Below, piece after piece: positions 1 to 10,656 of a stretch of 64,000 nt of DNA. How positions within the stretch are numbered: the stretch's first letter is position 1; the number at the start of each line of letters is the position of its first letter. The stretch comes from Apostichopus japonicus (taxonomy: Eukaryota; Echinodermata; Holothuroidea; Aspidochirotida; Stichopodidae). The notes beneath the pieces were generated by a model that was not told the origin of the DNA, searched no databases, and was given only the letters and a program-made list of their open reading frames with translations. The translations under genes were made by a program, and so were the position numbers. Location: positions 8,732,001-8,796,000 of the forward strand of contig NC_092579.1 in the NCBI RefSeq assembly GCF_037975245.1. The letters run 5' to 3'.

Positions 1-2320
1 CAGGCACGACAGACGAAAATAGATTCTTGACTGAGCTTGTTGTTGGGGGAGGGGCAGTCGCACGTATGAAATATGGGCAAATGTCCACGGATCATCACTT
101 TGAATTGGGGAACATGTGCCATTGATTCCCCGGTATCCTTCGCCTTGCCTCTCTTCACCGCTTGAACGATTGAAGGTTACATACCAAAAATAGTCTACTT
201 TTCATTTACGGGTAGTTTTCACTAAAGACAATAGGCAATTATTCTGGTTAGATTTTTCACAAATACGGCATACACTTAGTTTAAAAAAGCGAAATGAGTA
301 CAATAACCATAAAGTACACATTGCAGCTGAGGAGAAATGTTGGTGGATACAATTATATCCGTTCGCGCGAAACATTGCACTAGTAACTTCAGTGAAGTAG
401 TTGATGTTACATATAAAGTATGGTAACCTTGCAAGTCTTTCCTTGCTGTTTCATTACTCATTTTACCTTTGGTTTGTTTATTATTCACTCATTCTGCACT
501 TAATTGCTACTGACCAGCGTTAACCTAATAAATACATATGATACAAAGCATATCCATTTAGTTTTATTAATAAAATTACAACATAAACGTTATGTTTTTC
601 CCCACCAAATTCAGTCATGTGTAATGAGTGTAACGATACAAAGTGCGATTCGCTGTATAAAATATTTTTGTCACAAGAAATGATGAATGCATTTAGTTGA
701 TATGGCGAGTAACAGAAGAAGAAAATGTTTTTCCCGTAAAATTTCCATCTCTCCCCCCACCCCCGCCCTTCCATATCGCCCACCTTCTTCCGGCCTGTCA
801 TTAAGTATTTAAATAACCGATCACGTTGACAGCTAACATCCTTGATTGACCCTTCCCAAACCTTTTACTTATTATCTTATTTTTTCTTTAAATGTCCGGC
901 CAATAACCACTTCTTTTAACAAAATTAAACTATAGTTTTATCTTACTGGATGCAAAACAGTGCTTGAATTCAGTGACCGATAGATCCCAGGCAATTTGGG
1001 TCAGGACAAGTTAGAAATTGCATTGGTTTTCATTAAAACGGCAGGCCGCCATGATAATTTTCAGCGTTGAAAAGGTACGAAAACAGCTATTTTCAATATT
1101 GAAAAGTCACCAAAGCATTTCTTTTTAACAGAAATAATAGAAAACAAAAACACATTATGCCTCCTTTTCGCACTTTTGAGTTAGCATATTCTCAGACCCC
1201 CTATTAAGAAGTAGAAGTTTATTGGTGGAGATCATCACGATATAAGGAACCATCGGCAATTCTAAATATCACAAAGGTATTACACCCATTGTCGTCAATG
1301 ACCGGTGTTTTTCATGGCAGAACCCTCGCTGGTAAGGCGTTGGGTGTGTGTTGCGGGGAGGGGGGTTTGCGCAGATAGCATTTTGCCGCCGGTGTCGTCG
1401 GTTAGTTTGAGCCCTCTATGAGATATTCTCACAGGGGATCCTGAAGCGTTAGCTATAGTCAGCATATGTATGTATGTATGTATAGTGATCTTCCCGCAAG
1501 CAGGAACTCGCGAAAGAAGCCATGGAGGCTTATAGACTCGCAAGCTGACCGTAGCCAATCTCTCGGCACACATCCATTTAACGTCCATGTCGGGAAGTTG
1601 TTATTGAACAACACCCTTGCCAGACGACACACATTGCTGTCGGCGGGGAATCGAACCGGGGATCTCATGACTGGGAGACGCCGGCGTTAACCACTAGGCT
1701 ATATACTCCGCCGTGTATATGTATACTCAACGTGGGTTGTATAAGCACGGAGGTATTACAGAGAGGTTATCTACCACAGCCCTGGTATATAACCCAGGGA
1801 CGATCAATAATGAAATCTTATTTAGGATAAACTTTTTGGTAAGGATTTTGATGTAATTTATCTGTCAGAGACATAAAGCATGAATATGATGCTGGTCAAG
1901 TGCAGGCTTAATATTTTGAGATAACTTGCTTTAAAAAAGATGACAGATACGATATGCCATTGTAGCCGTCACTGTCACTCCACGAACTAATTGTCATATT
2001 TTAGAGTACTTGTCAGGCAAATATAGCGTTGTAGAATCACATCTCTGGACACACGCCTTCTAATCATGTCACTTATCACGATCACACCATAGTCCATCTG
2101 TTATGTTTACAATGTCACATCACATGTCGGCCATATCAATAAAATATCCCCGGAATATGCATATTGCATGTTTTTCTTTGCGAAATGATCCACGAGCCAC
2201 GTTGATGGCTTTAAAAACCAACTTGCGGTGACTACAAATATGCGACCACCAGTGATCTAAGCTTACTACGTAAAATCATGATCACATCGATTAAACGGAG
2301 ATATTCACTCAGTCTGATGA
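1..2320. repeat. Repeat D, left copy of a segmental duplication
   Basis: Positions 1-951 align closely with 62587-63625 and positions 1949-2320 with 63626-64000, in direct orientation and about 62 kb apart. The right copy lacks the 997 bases at 952-1948 and carries about 100 extra bases near 63440-63545. No gene was recognised in either copy; a minus-strand open frame in the right copy (62487-62768) is not conserved as open in the left copy. The copies differ by scattered substitutions and small indels, so the duplication is not very recent. Confidence 0.88.
1463..1713 (-). mobile_element. tRNA-derived SINE-like element
   Basis: Read on the minus strand, the segment begins with a tRNA-like head containing good matches to both internal Pol III promoter boxes: box A TAGCCTAGTGG (1691-1701) and box B GGTTCGATTCC (1647-1657), about 34 bases apart. 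A non-tRNA body follows and ends in a (CATA)n tail near 1463-1485. The cloverleaf stems do not pair well, so this is not a functional tRNA gene. It lies inside the 997-base stretch absent from the right-hand copy of repeat D. Confidence 0.6.
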
Positions 2321-3422
2321 CAGTGGCGGCGGAACCGGGGGGGGGGGGGGGGGTTTGAGGGGGGGGGGGCTCAGCCCCCCCAATGCAAAAGTTGAGGGGG
2401 CAAATGCATGATAAGCCCCCCCAATATTTACCAAGGCTCCGAAACGTGCATCTGCCCATTTTTCAATGCATACTTGTCGATCTGTCCGATGCACACGTAT
2501 ACTATATATATAGGTGTAATAATTTTAGTAATTGCTGGGGGACCCTCGGCCCGTCCCCTGGCTATAGACCACATTGTCACCCCAACCGCGTCTTCACGCC
2601 CCGTGAAAAGTGGAAGCAGTGAGTGCGAGTACCGGTAAGCGTAACACAACTTCGTCTTAGGCCAATGACTTGCCTCATTTCAGCCAGTTCTCCAACATCC
2701 CCTTACTTAGTGGCGGAGCGTCCATATATACAGTCAGGGGCGGATGCCCCCCCCCCCTGACGGACTCAAATGGACTGCTGGCGCCCTTTTCAGCTTTTCA
2801 CTACTTTTTACTTATTCGCGATTATTGACTATTTTATTGCGCTCTCCTATACCTATTGACATTTGTCATATTCTGTTGGTGTAATTTTTCGACAAAATGG
2901 CGACGACACCTTTTTATTCTCCGTTAATCTGCAAATTAGCAAGGCCCGGAAAGGGTCATTTCCTGCAATCTAGGGAGTATCTTTTCTCAAAAATTTTCTG
3001 TACGCTCCGCGCCAACTTGTGGTGGCGCTCCGCTTAGATAGTGTCGAAAGCGCCCCTACAGACCATTCTTGCCCCCCCCTGACCAATACCCTAGCTCCGC
3101 CACTGCCCTTACTACACTCAAAAACGTCTTTGCGAGTACACTACGAGGAATAGCTACTCTCTTAAAACACCATCGAACATACAAATTACAATGTTTTTAC
3201 AGACTTTTAGGTGCAATCTGAGAAATTGCAGGCTTGAGACCCATATTTTAGGGCTAGGTATTCGCAGCATTAAACACTCGGGAAGTGCCGTTTCCGGCCA
3301 TCTGGGGGTTTGAAAAAACCCAAAATTTTCTTGTACGCTCCGCGCCAACCGATGGTGGCGCTCCGCTTAGATAGTCTCCACACATTAGCCCCCCCAATAA
3401 TTTTTCCGTTCCGCCGCGCCTG
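2321..3422. mobile_element. hAT-type non-autonomous element with 8-bp target duplication
   Basis: The element starts CAGTGGCGGCGGAACCGG and ends with the inverse-related GTTCCGCCGCGCCTG. It is flanked by an exact 8-base direct repeat TCTGATGA (2313-2320 and 3423-3430), the usual hAT target duplication length. It lies immediately after repeat D; the right D copy ends the window on the same TCTGATGA. No transposase frame is visible. Internally it has long G and C runs, the shared core motif at about 3327-3376, and a second inserted element (2708-3105). Confidence 0.82.
2708..3105. mobile_element. Nested hAT-type MITE
   Basis: A 398-base element starting TAGTGGCGGAGC and ending GCTCCGCCACTG, inserted inside the element at 2321-3422. 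It is flanked by an exact 8-base duplication CCCTTACT (2700-2707 and 3106-3113). It has no coding capacity and carries its own copy of the shared core motif (about 2995-3042). Confidence 0.82.
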
Positions 3423-3831
3423 TCTGATGATACTTAGAGTGATAAATATTCCCAGGGTCCAAGCTCCCTCGCTCTTTCTCTCTCGTTATAATTTAAATTG
3501 CATGGCAAGTTGCCAAATCCTTAACGTTCAAAGTTGAGGTGATTTCTTAAGCATATCAGCAAGTTTAGAACAAAAACATGAACGTGTCACAATAGGGTTG
3601 TATGTGTCATCATCTTCGTCTACTTCATATTGCAATCAACTATGGAATGCATTTGAAAAGGTTTTATTGAAAACAATATTACCGGGTTACTTTTTTTATG
3701 ATTTTTTATTTTCACTACAATTGTACTTAGATATTGCTCATTGTTTCATCATATATTGTTTTCTGTTTCTACAGTGATTCTCAAAGGCAATGAGTGATCG
3801 ACAACTTTTGAAAGTTTACTGAAGTACCTAG

Positions 3832-5139
3832 CTCGGAGCTCTGATAACCAACTGTGAATGTAACGGGACTTCCATTGCATGTAATAACTTACACTTGAAC
3901 AATTTCTCAAATAATTCAATAGATGATAATTGCCGGGATATTATTACTGAAAAATCTATCCTAACGCTAAATCTAAGTCATAATGAGTTCTCTTCTTTTC
4001 TGGATCTTAATCTCGCTACGACCGTAACCACTGTTGATATTAGTTTTAACAAGATTATCAATCTTGCATTGCCGCATCCTTCAAAGGAACTCTGTGAAGG
4101 ACTGGAATCCCTTAATTTTAGTTTCAACCAAATAACGTCCATAACGGAAGATTCATTACGAGGAATGGTGAAACTTGCAACCCTGGATCTGAGTAATACT
4201 TACATTTCTGTTTTATCCTCTGAGCCATTCTCTAGTCTTTTGAAATTGGAGTACTTAAACTTGAGTTTTAACATTATTTCAAGATTAAGCCTGCAAGCAC
4301 CCCAGCTATTAAAGGAGGTCAATTTGAACGCAAACTGTTTGAACACTATAACAATTGAGACTAACTTCCTCAAATTTATTTATCTCTCTTGCAATCTGTT
4401 TACCAGCGTTCCTTTTCTGAACTGCCAACATAAGTCAAAAGTGTATATTGGAGGTAACCATTTTGATTGCAGCGATGAATTTCTTATCCGAAAACAGAAT
4501 AGGAAAATATGCAATTATACCTGTACTCCTGAGATTCAGTGTAAGATTAGCTGCAATGAGAGCAAAACCATAATCAGTACTGGTAAGTGGAAGACAACGA
4601 GCTCAGAGAATTCACCAAACGACCAAGCTTATAGTACTCACATATTATATTTCACAACAACAACAGCTACTTCACACAGCTTTGAAATTGGTGGTAACAA
4701 TTCGAACCAAAGTAGTAAAGGAAAAAACACAATTCTAGGTACATCGTTTTGGTGTGTTGTCGCTGTTTCTGGAGCTACTTTCATATTACTTTTTCTAACT
4801 TTATATAAGTGGTATTTAACGAAGAAAGAATTTCTTCGTTACTCTCGCCAAGACGAAGTGTATGGACTTCCTGCTATGAGTCATAGATGTCCAAGGACCA
4901 GTCCTGAATTAATCGCAATGCAAAGGTTCCAGGATGTTCACGAATCACAACCATCCGTTACAGGTTTAGGGGAATTGTCATTTAACGAAAACAACCTCGG
5001 TAGAGTAAACACACGCATCATGGCAACCACTGTAAACGAAAATGATATTATGAAACAGTCTGTTGGAGCTTCCAGGGTTGTGGTATTGAGACCAAAGCGA
5101 TCTTTAACTCGAACACGTACTATCTGGAGTTGGATCTAA
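3832..5139 (+). CDS. LRR1: leucine-rich repeat transmembrane receptor-like protein (5' partial)
   Basis: Probable single-pass cell-surface protein. The open frame runs from just after an in-frame TAG (3829-3831); there is no ATG before the cysteine cap CECNGTSIAC, so the signal peptide and start must lie in an upstream exon, and an acceptor near 3831 is plausible. About six LRRs follow (LNLSHNEFSSF, LNFSFNQITSI, LDLSNTYISVL, LNLSFNIISRL and others), then an LRR C-terminal cap with NHFDCSDEF and paired cysteines near residues 210-245, a Thr/Ser/Asn-rich stalk, a membrane segment at about 306-328 and a basic tail of about 110 residues. The tail holds DEVYGLP and SP/TSP sites but no TIR, death or kinase domain. 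Many NxS/T sites are present. An internal GGTAAGT at about 4584 resembles a splice donor. Membrane LRR protein is firm; ligand and function are unknown. Confidence 0.82.
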   Translation, partial: LGALITNCECNGTSIACNNLHLNNFSNNSIDDNCRDIITEKSILTLNLSHNEFSSFLDLNLATTVTTVDISFNKIINLALPHPSKELCEGLESLNFSFNQITSITEDSLRGMVKLATLDLSNTYISVLSSEPFSSLLKLEYLNLSFNIISRLSLQAPQLLKEVNLNANCLNTITIETNFLKFIYLSCNLFTSVPFLNCQHKSKVYIGGNHFDCSDEFLIRKQNRKICNYTCTPEIQCKISCNESKTIISTGKWKTTSSENSPNDQAYSTHILYFTTTTATSHSFEIGGNNSNQSSKGKNTILGTSFWCVVAVSGATFILLFLTLYKWYLTKKEFLRYSRQDEVYGLPAMSHRCPRTSPELIAMQRFQDVHESQPSVTGLGELSFNENNLGRVNTRIMATTVNENDIMKQSVGASRVVVLRPKRSLTRTRTIWSWI

Positions 5140-5992
5140 CGTGGTTCCAATTACATTTGAATTAAGTGATGTGGAAAATTACTACATTCTACATACAAAA
5201 GTTACAGTAGGCTTCGTGTTAATTTCGTTAGTAAACCTGTAGGGCCTATATATGCAGGGCTGCGCAGTGACAAAAACGTTTTAAAAAGTATATGACAATG
5301 GGTACTTACGCAACCGTAGAACCCTGACCGACATTTTGACATTAGAAAATTGTGTGATTGAAAATTATTTTGTGAATTGGTGAATCAATAACTCAATGAA
5401 ATGCATCATTAGGATGTCGTACGCCACCGTCACCGATTTTATTTTTTTTATATAGAGTTTAAACGCTTTCGCTAGCTGCTTTGATTGTTCGGCTATGGGA
5501 AATGATGATCAGTTAGTGATGTTGGCTTTTCTTTCTGGACATTTGGTGAAGAACATGCTTTTCTTTTGTTAGATGTTTTAGTAGTTTCATGTTTTGTTGT
5601 TCTTATTGTTCGTATCCTACATTTTATAACCTGCAAACATGTATTTTCCCTTGTTGGATACAATGAAGTTACCAAACCATACCACTCGATTAGCTATAAA
5701 TAAGCATGAAGAAGGCAACTAAGTGCATATTTAAAGTATAGGCCTATTGTACATCATGGAACCCTTTATGAAAAGCACTTGCACAATGAAAACGAAAATG
5801 AAAGCAGCTCTTTTGCAAATAAACGAGCTTTGCCAAGTGAACAAAGATAAACGTAATAGCCAGTAAACATAACATAATGACTATATGTTATTTTCTAATT
5901 ACGACACGACTCGCTGAGGGAATTGTATAATGAGCTCGACGTTTGTTTGAATCTTTGGTCTGTGGCTTAAACTCTTACCAATTTAATGTAAT
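5140..5992. other. Non-coding interval between LRR1 and LRR2
   Basis: Presumed 3' untranslated and intergenic DNA of LRR1. A possible poly(A) signal AATAAA lies at about 5817. A piece near 5480-5560 recurs at 58559-58640 inside the broken LRR gene on the right. No convincing coding frame was found. Confidence 0.5.
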
Positions 5993-6090
5993 TGTTATCT
6001 GATGCAGTTGACTGAATATGACCGACTTTTTGAACGCAACGTTAATTGAAGACTGTTGGAAACATATCGAAAGCGTATATTTCCCTCGTC
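5993..6090 (+). pseudogene. Partial duplicate of the LRR2 5' coding region
   Basis: About 95 bases that closely match 6341-6432 inside LRR2, the stretch encoding the N-terminal cap and the EDCWKHIES motif. The copy has frame-breaking changes (for example TGACTGA in place of TAATCTGA) and no start codon, so it is a small dead duplicate upstream of the gene. Confidence 0.7.
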
Positions 6091-6233
6091 ATTACAGTCA
6101 GTCTTTGCCATAACAAGAGCTAGAAGAAGTGAAACGCTTATAACATTAGGGGCAACCATCATGTTAGCATGAAAATATTATTCGAATCAGCTCATTAATG
6201 AGTTATACGGATATCTGGCATTTTGAATTCAAA

Positions 6234-7236
6234 ATGGAAAACTTGCGGAATGCTTTAATCTACCTTAATTTTATGTTATTAGCCGTTTCACTAAACATTT
6301 CGTATGTGGATTCTGAAATTTATTGTCAGTGTAATGTGAGTGTTATCCGATGCAGTAATCTGACCAGCTTTTCGAACGCATCGTTACAGGAAGACTGTTG
6401 GAAACATATCGAAAGCGGAGATTTCCTGAGTCTTTATTTACGTCAAAATGAAATATCTTCCTTTCCTGATTTGAATCTTCAAATTGATGTAAAGTTTTTA
6501 GATTTAAGCTTGAACAAAATTAAAGATCTTAGAAATCATTTAGTGGAAGAGAATCGAGAATTACAATACCTTAACTTAAGCTTCAATAAAATTACTGAAA
6601 TACAAGATGACGCATTTCTTGGAATGACGAAACTAACCGACCTGGATCTTTCTAATAACAATATTTCTAACATATCGAGAGAGGCTTTCTCCAATCTTAT
6701 TAAGTTGAAGTCCTTAAACTTGAGTTATAATCATATATCAATATTTGAAGCGACAACACCTCCTTTATTGCGGCTTCTAAATCTGAGCAGAAACTTCCTA
6801 CAAGATATAGCAAATGACAATATCAGCTTACAAGCTTTGGATCTTACCTGTCACAAGTTGAAAAATATTTCTTTCTTAAACTGCATTAAGAAAACAAAAG
6901 TTTACGTAGGAGGTAATCCGTTTGATTGTAGCAACGAATATCATGGCTCCAGTCCGAAGCAAACTCAATGCGACTATACATGTGATCCTGATATTGAATG
7001 TATAAAAGAAGGTACATCAGAATTGATTGGTACTAGTACAGTTCAGACAACGTATTTGCTAGACTCTGTGATAACCACAGACATGCTACGAGATGTTTCC
7101 ACAATACGTACAGATCAGATGCCAGTTTACGACGTTGCGTTGGTGTGGTATATCTTGGGTATTTCGTGGATAATTGTAGCAATCCTTGTAGCCATCCTCT
7201 TTGCTACAGTATATCAGTGGTACTTAACAAATCAAG

Positions 7237-7283
<47 letters not shown>
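6234..7283 (+). CDS. LRR2: leucine-rich repeat transmembrane protein with tail replaced by (TA)n
   Basis: Paralogue of LRR1. I chose the ATG at 6234 rather than 6198 because it has a better context (AAAATGG) and begins a clean signal peptide (residues 1 to about 28). Next come a cysteine cap ([11 protein letters not shown]), about seven LRRs ([66 protein letters not shown]), a C-terminal cap (NPFDCSNEY with further cysteines near 228-260), a stalk and a membrane segment at about 302-325. Just inside the membrane, [10 protein letters not shown] matches the LRR1 tail start YKWYLTKKEF, but coding then runs into (TA)n, giving repeated Tyr-Ile and a stop. The roughly 100-residue tail of LRR1 is missing and a Penelope-like insertion follows. 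The ectodomain is intact, so a tailless receptor could still be made. Confidence 0.82.
7239..7282. repeat. (TA)n microsatellite in LRR2
   Basis: A pure TA tract that forms the last codons of LRR2 and joins the gene to the Penelope-like insertion. Confidence 0.9.
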
Positions 7284-7285
<2 letters not shown>

Positions 7286-7359
7286 AATAAAATTTAGAGA
7301 AAACCAGAGAATTAAGATATAAATCAAAATTGAACAAATAAGGAGTAAAGTTTTAGAAA

Positions 7360-7452
<93 letters not shown>

Positions 7453-8160
7453 TGTGAGACTTAATACGAAAGATCCAATCGATTTCTTTACGTTTACGTT
7501 CAGTAGTGGATTTGTTGTTCGAGGCAATTAAAATGTATTTTAGGTTTTATGACTATGAAGATTGAAATGTTCGGAAAAGGAGAATCCTGCAAAATTATCA
7601 CGAATAGTTTTTTGTGATTATTAAGACGTAAGCGGAACCGGGATCCTGTTTCACCTACATAATTGCCCTCTTTGCAAAGTACACAGTAGAAAATGTAACT
7701 AACAATAATAGAATCACAAGAGAGGGTAGGGGGTGTTAGACTATAGTCAACATTGGGAATTTCTACCTCAGTGCCTGGGGTAATATGGGGGCATATTTGG
7801 CATCGAGGTTTAATGCAAAGGAAATTGCCTGCGGAGGTAGAAACTGAGTAAGGAAGTCTGGAAGAAGTGAGTTGGAATCTAAGGTTGGGGGGTTGACGAA
7901 ATGCTAGCACGGGGGGTGCCAAAAACGATTCTCCTACAGACCGATCGTCTTGGAATACAGCGTCTTGGAATACAGAATCTAGCGTCATAGTCTCATTGTG
8001 TTACATTTTGTTCTTTTCATACGACTGCGGAGTATTGCTAACGAAGGTTCCACGGGGACCAAAAATTCCAGGTTTATTTTCTACACATTTACTCCTTATT
8101 TGTCAAATATGAGTCATATCTGATTTCTTCGGTTTTCTCTAATGATATTTTCTTTTGGAG
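7284..8160 (-). mobile_element. Penelope-like retroelement fragment with GIY-YIG domain
   Basis: A minus-strand frame (7500-7988) ends in a segment typical of the Penelope-like element C-terminus: KPRCQICPH, a Cys-rich approach, then IFYCVLCKEGNYVGETG and RLRLNNHKK, matching the start of the GIY-YIG endonuclease domain. The reverse transcriptase part is absent. The two ends (7284-7361 and 8077-8155) are inverted copies of each other, sharing ACTCCTTATTTGT and GGTTTTCTCTAA, and each adjoins a (TA)n tract. Inverted terminal copies fit the variable terminal repeats of this class. It interrupts the tail region of LRR2. Confidence 0.75.
7362..7450. repeat. (TA)n microsatellite
   Basis: About 89 bases of nearly pure TA inside the Penelope-like insertion, just 3' (in element orientation) of its coding fragment. 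Confidence 0.95.
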
Positions 8161-8167
8161 TGAACGT

Positions 8168-8169
<2 letters not shown>

Positions 8170-8230
<61 letters not shown>
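8170..8230. repeat. (TA)n microsatellite
   Basis: TA tract next to the outer end of the Penelope-like fragment. Confidence 0.95.
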
Positions 8231-8859
8231 TACACAGGATGCATATTTCAAAAGGACAACATTATTTGGGTTCAAAACTGCAATAAACCATTGTTGAATC
8301 ATCTATTTTTCAAAACCTACCGAGGCATTTCTGAAATTATGACTGGTAAATTGATCAAATTTCTTCATTGCTTAACAAAAATAAAGAACAATTATAAGTA
8401 GTTAAAGATTCAATGCTATACTCAGCATATCATGCAGCTTTCTAAAAGAAATACAATTTGTTGATTGATTGAGTAGGAGGTTGCCACGTGCTATAACTTT
8501 AATTCTCAACGGTGCCCTAGAAGTAATGTTTAAGTTAGTGTGATAGGCTACTACTGTATTTATATACATAGTTTTATCAAACATTTATCAACGTCACATA
8601 AGTTACTTATCACTTTGTCTTTGACCGCGGTGCATTGTTAGTAGTTCTGAATATGCCATGTTTATAAGTTTGATAGTGCAAATAGTTTCTTGGATACTAG
8701 CCCAGAATATTTGAAAGAGCAAAACAAATGTCAGCGGGTATGTTCAGTTTTAATTATTTTGTGTTCACTTGTATGATTTGTTATAGATCAAATTATGTTC
8801 AGATAACTGAACTAAAGAATCATGTCAGGACAGTCAGTCCCATCTTAGTTATGTAAAAT
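8231..8859. other. AT-rich intergenic stretch
   Basis: No gene, RNA or clear repeat was recognised here. The rest of the LRR1-type cytoplasmic tail was looked for after the Penelope-like insertion and was not found. Confidence 0.5.
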
Positions 8860-9690
8860 AAGGGGTAGAGTTTTCCGTCATAGTTGTCCATGTAATTAAG
8901 CTAAATGGTAATCAACTTAATTAGACGCACTTTTTTTTTTAATTTATAAAATATCTTTATAGTCAATCTGAAAGCTATAATTTTTACTAGTAATTTAAAA
9001 TAAAACATTATTTTATAAAACATATTATTTAAAATGCACAAATAGGGTATTATATATTGTCTCTTGTGGCTCACTAACAATTAAGGGTGCGTCGTAAATC
9101 GATATATATTATGAAGCATATACATTCCTGTTCAGCTGTAGCCATCTATGCTGAGATATGTAGAATTGGGTTACACGCGGGGGCGTCAGAGTATTGACAA
9201 ATTCTAGAGATAAATTCCAGAATGACAATATCAAGTTGAAAATAATAAACATTGATTTATCCCTGTTATTGTATAAGGCTACAGAGCAAATATATATCTT
9301 GTATTTCACAAGAAACGTAAAATTTGAGTCAGCCTGAAGTTAAGACCCCGTACGTTACATACTTAATATAAAGGTGTGTTATTATTAATTTTGTATCACT
9401 TTCTAACTTATAATTTCCCTGCTGTTTTCAAAATATATTGGTTATTCCAATCAGATTCCTGTTGTTGATTTAACTTTAATAAATTCAGATTAGATATATT
9501 AGATTGCAAGGGTGTTTTTAAAATTTTATTTAATGGCGATGAGAAATGTACATGATTAAAGAAATAAAAAAATCACGATGTAGTACCGATTGTTATTCCG
9601 TGAAATGTTTCCTTAGTTCCAAAACGAATATCAGTAGCTTTACAATGTGAGCTTAGTCTCCGCAATTGGAAAATCTTCCTAGGCAAGTTG
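8860..9690. repeat. Repeat A, left copy
   Basis: Direct repeat of 61487-62420, starting at the shared AGAGTTTTCCGTCATAGTTG. No credible coding frame. In both places it lies downstream of an LRR gene. Confidence 0.85.
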
Positions 9691-10235
9691 TCTCTAATCC
9701 TAAAATGGTGTTATCTTTGGCAAAGCTTTGGGCTGATCATATTGTTAGGAATTTATTTCTATTACTTATTTCTTTTTTACTCGTTTTGGGCTGTGGCATG
9801 GCTCCCCCTTCTAGCACCTGGGCAGATCCCCCGCCCTGCTTAGTACGCCACTGTATTTATAAGGGTGATTCACATTCAGAAATTTGACTTTCCGTAATAT
9901 ATTTTTCTTAAAATTACTGATAGGCCCACCTCAGTGTGGCTGTTGTCATTAGTGTTGATAGAGATGGATTTTTTGTAACTACGAAGGAAATTATAGCCAA
10001 GTATATTATGGCATGCATGGGCAGTCTGGAGGGCTTTTAAACAATGCTTTCGAAAGAAATTTTTACATCGGAAAAGTTAGTGTCTTGTATTGAGGCGGTC
10101 GAACCTTCGCGAGCGCTTGCAGCTTAATGGGTGATATTGTACTTGCGTACAATGAACAGGTGACAACGAGCAAGGCGGCATGACAAACGCAGATCAACTT
10201 GGTTCGCGAGATCTCTTATAACACGAGTTGGCTAT

Positions 10236-10577
10236 CAGGGGCGTAGCCAGTATGTAGCACTGCAGGCCCGGGACTTCACTCTTTTGGCCAAGTTATCTTT
10301 TTTTTTTTCTCAAAACACCCATATTTCAAATTCATAAGCTAGCTGGACGAGTTACAAAGTCTAGACAGGAAAACTTGGGTTTAAAAGTGATATTCAATGA
10401 GGTGTCTCGAGTTAGCAAGAGGCCAGGGGACCAGGGTGAATAGACGGGAAGGGACGTTTCCGGCCATCTGGGGGGATTGTAAAACCATTTTTTTTCTTCT
10501 ACGCTCCGCGCCAACCAATGGTGGCGCTCCGCTCAGATAGTCGTGGCTACAAATTTTAAAACCTGGCTGCGCCCCTG
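10236..10577. mobile_element. MITE with 5-bp target duplication
   Basis: Terminal inverted repeats CAGGGGCGTAGCCAG and CTGGCTGCGCCCCTG bound a 342-base element. The flanks share GCTAT (10231-10235 and 10578-10582), a 5-base duplication rather than 8. It carries the shared core motif (about 10496-10545). It is absent from the right copy of repeat B. Confidence 0.7.
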
Positions 10578-10582
10578 GCTAT

Positions 10583-10656
10583 AGTGGCCTAAATCAGTTG
10601 GTAGAGTGCTCGGCTTGTCATTCAGAGCTCGCTAGTTTGAGTCCCGTTCTAGCTTT
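10583..10656 (+). mobile_element. tRNA-like SINE remnant
   Basis: A tRNA-like stretch with AGTTGGTAGAG in the D-arm region and GTTTGAGTCCC as a degenerate box B. It is missing from the right copy of repeat B. The acceptor ends do not pair, so it is not a working tRNA gene. Confidence 0.45.

Noticed and set aside
1640..1713. Possible tRNA gene on the minus strand
   Set aside because: Box A and box B are good but acceptor and T stems do not pair; it heads a SINE-like element.
2232..2649. Overlapping Pro/Gly-rich frames on both strands near 2300-2650
   Set aside because: They are produced by G- and C-runs inside the hAT-type element.
3154..3348. Recurrent short frames beginning MARSVQE (also near 10332-10514 and 33747-34007)
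   Set aside because: They are the reverse translation of the shared transposon core motif and do not extend into a common protein.
3832..7283. LRR genes as Toll-like receptors
   Set aside because: No TIR domain in either tail, and the LRR ectodomains are much shorter than those of Toll-like receptors.
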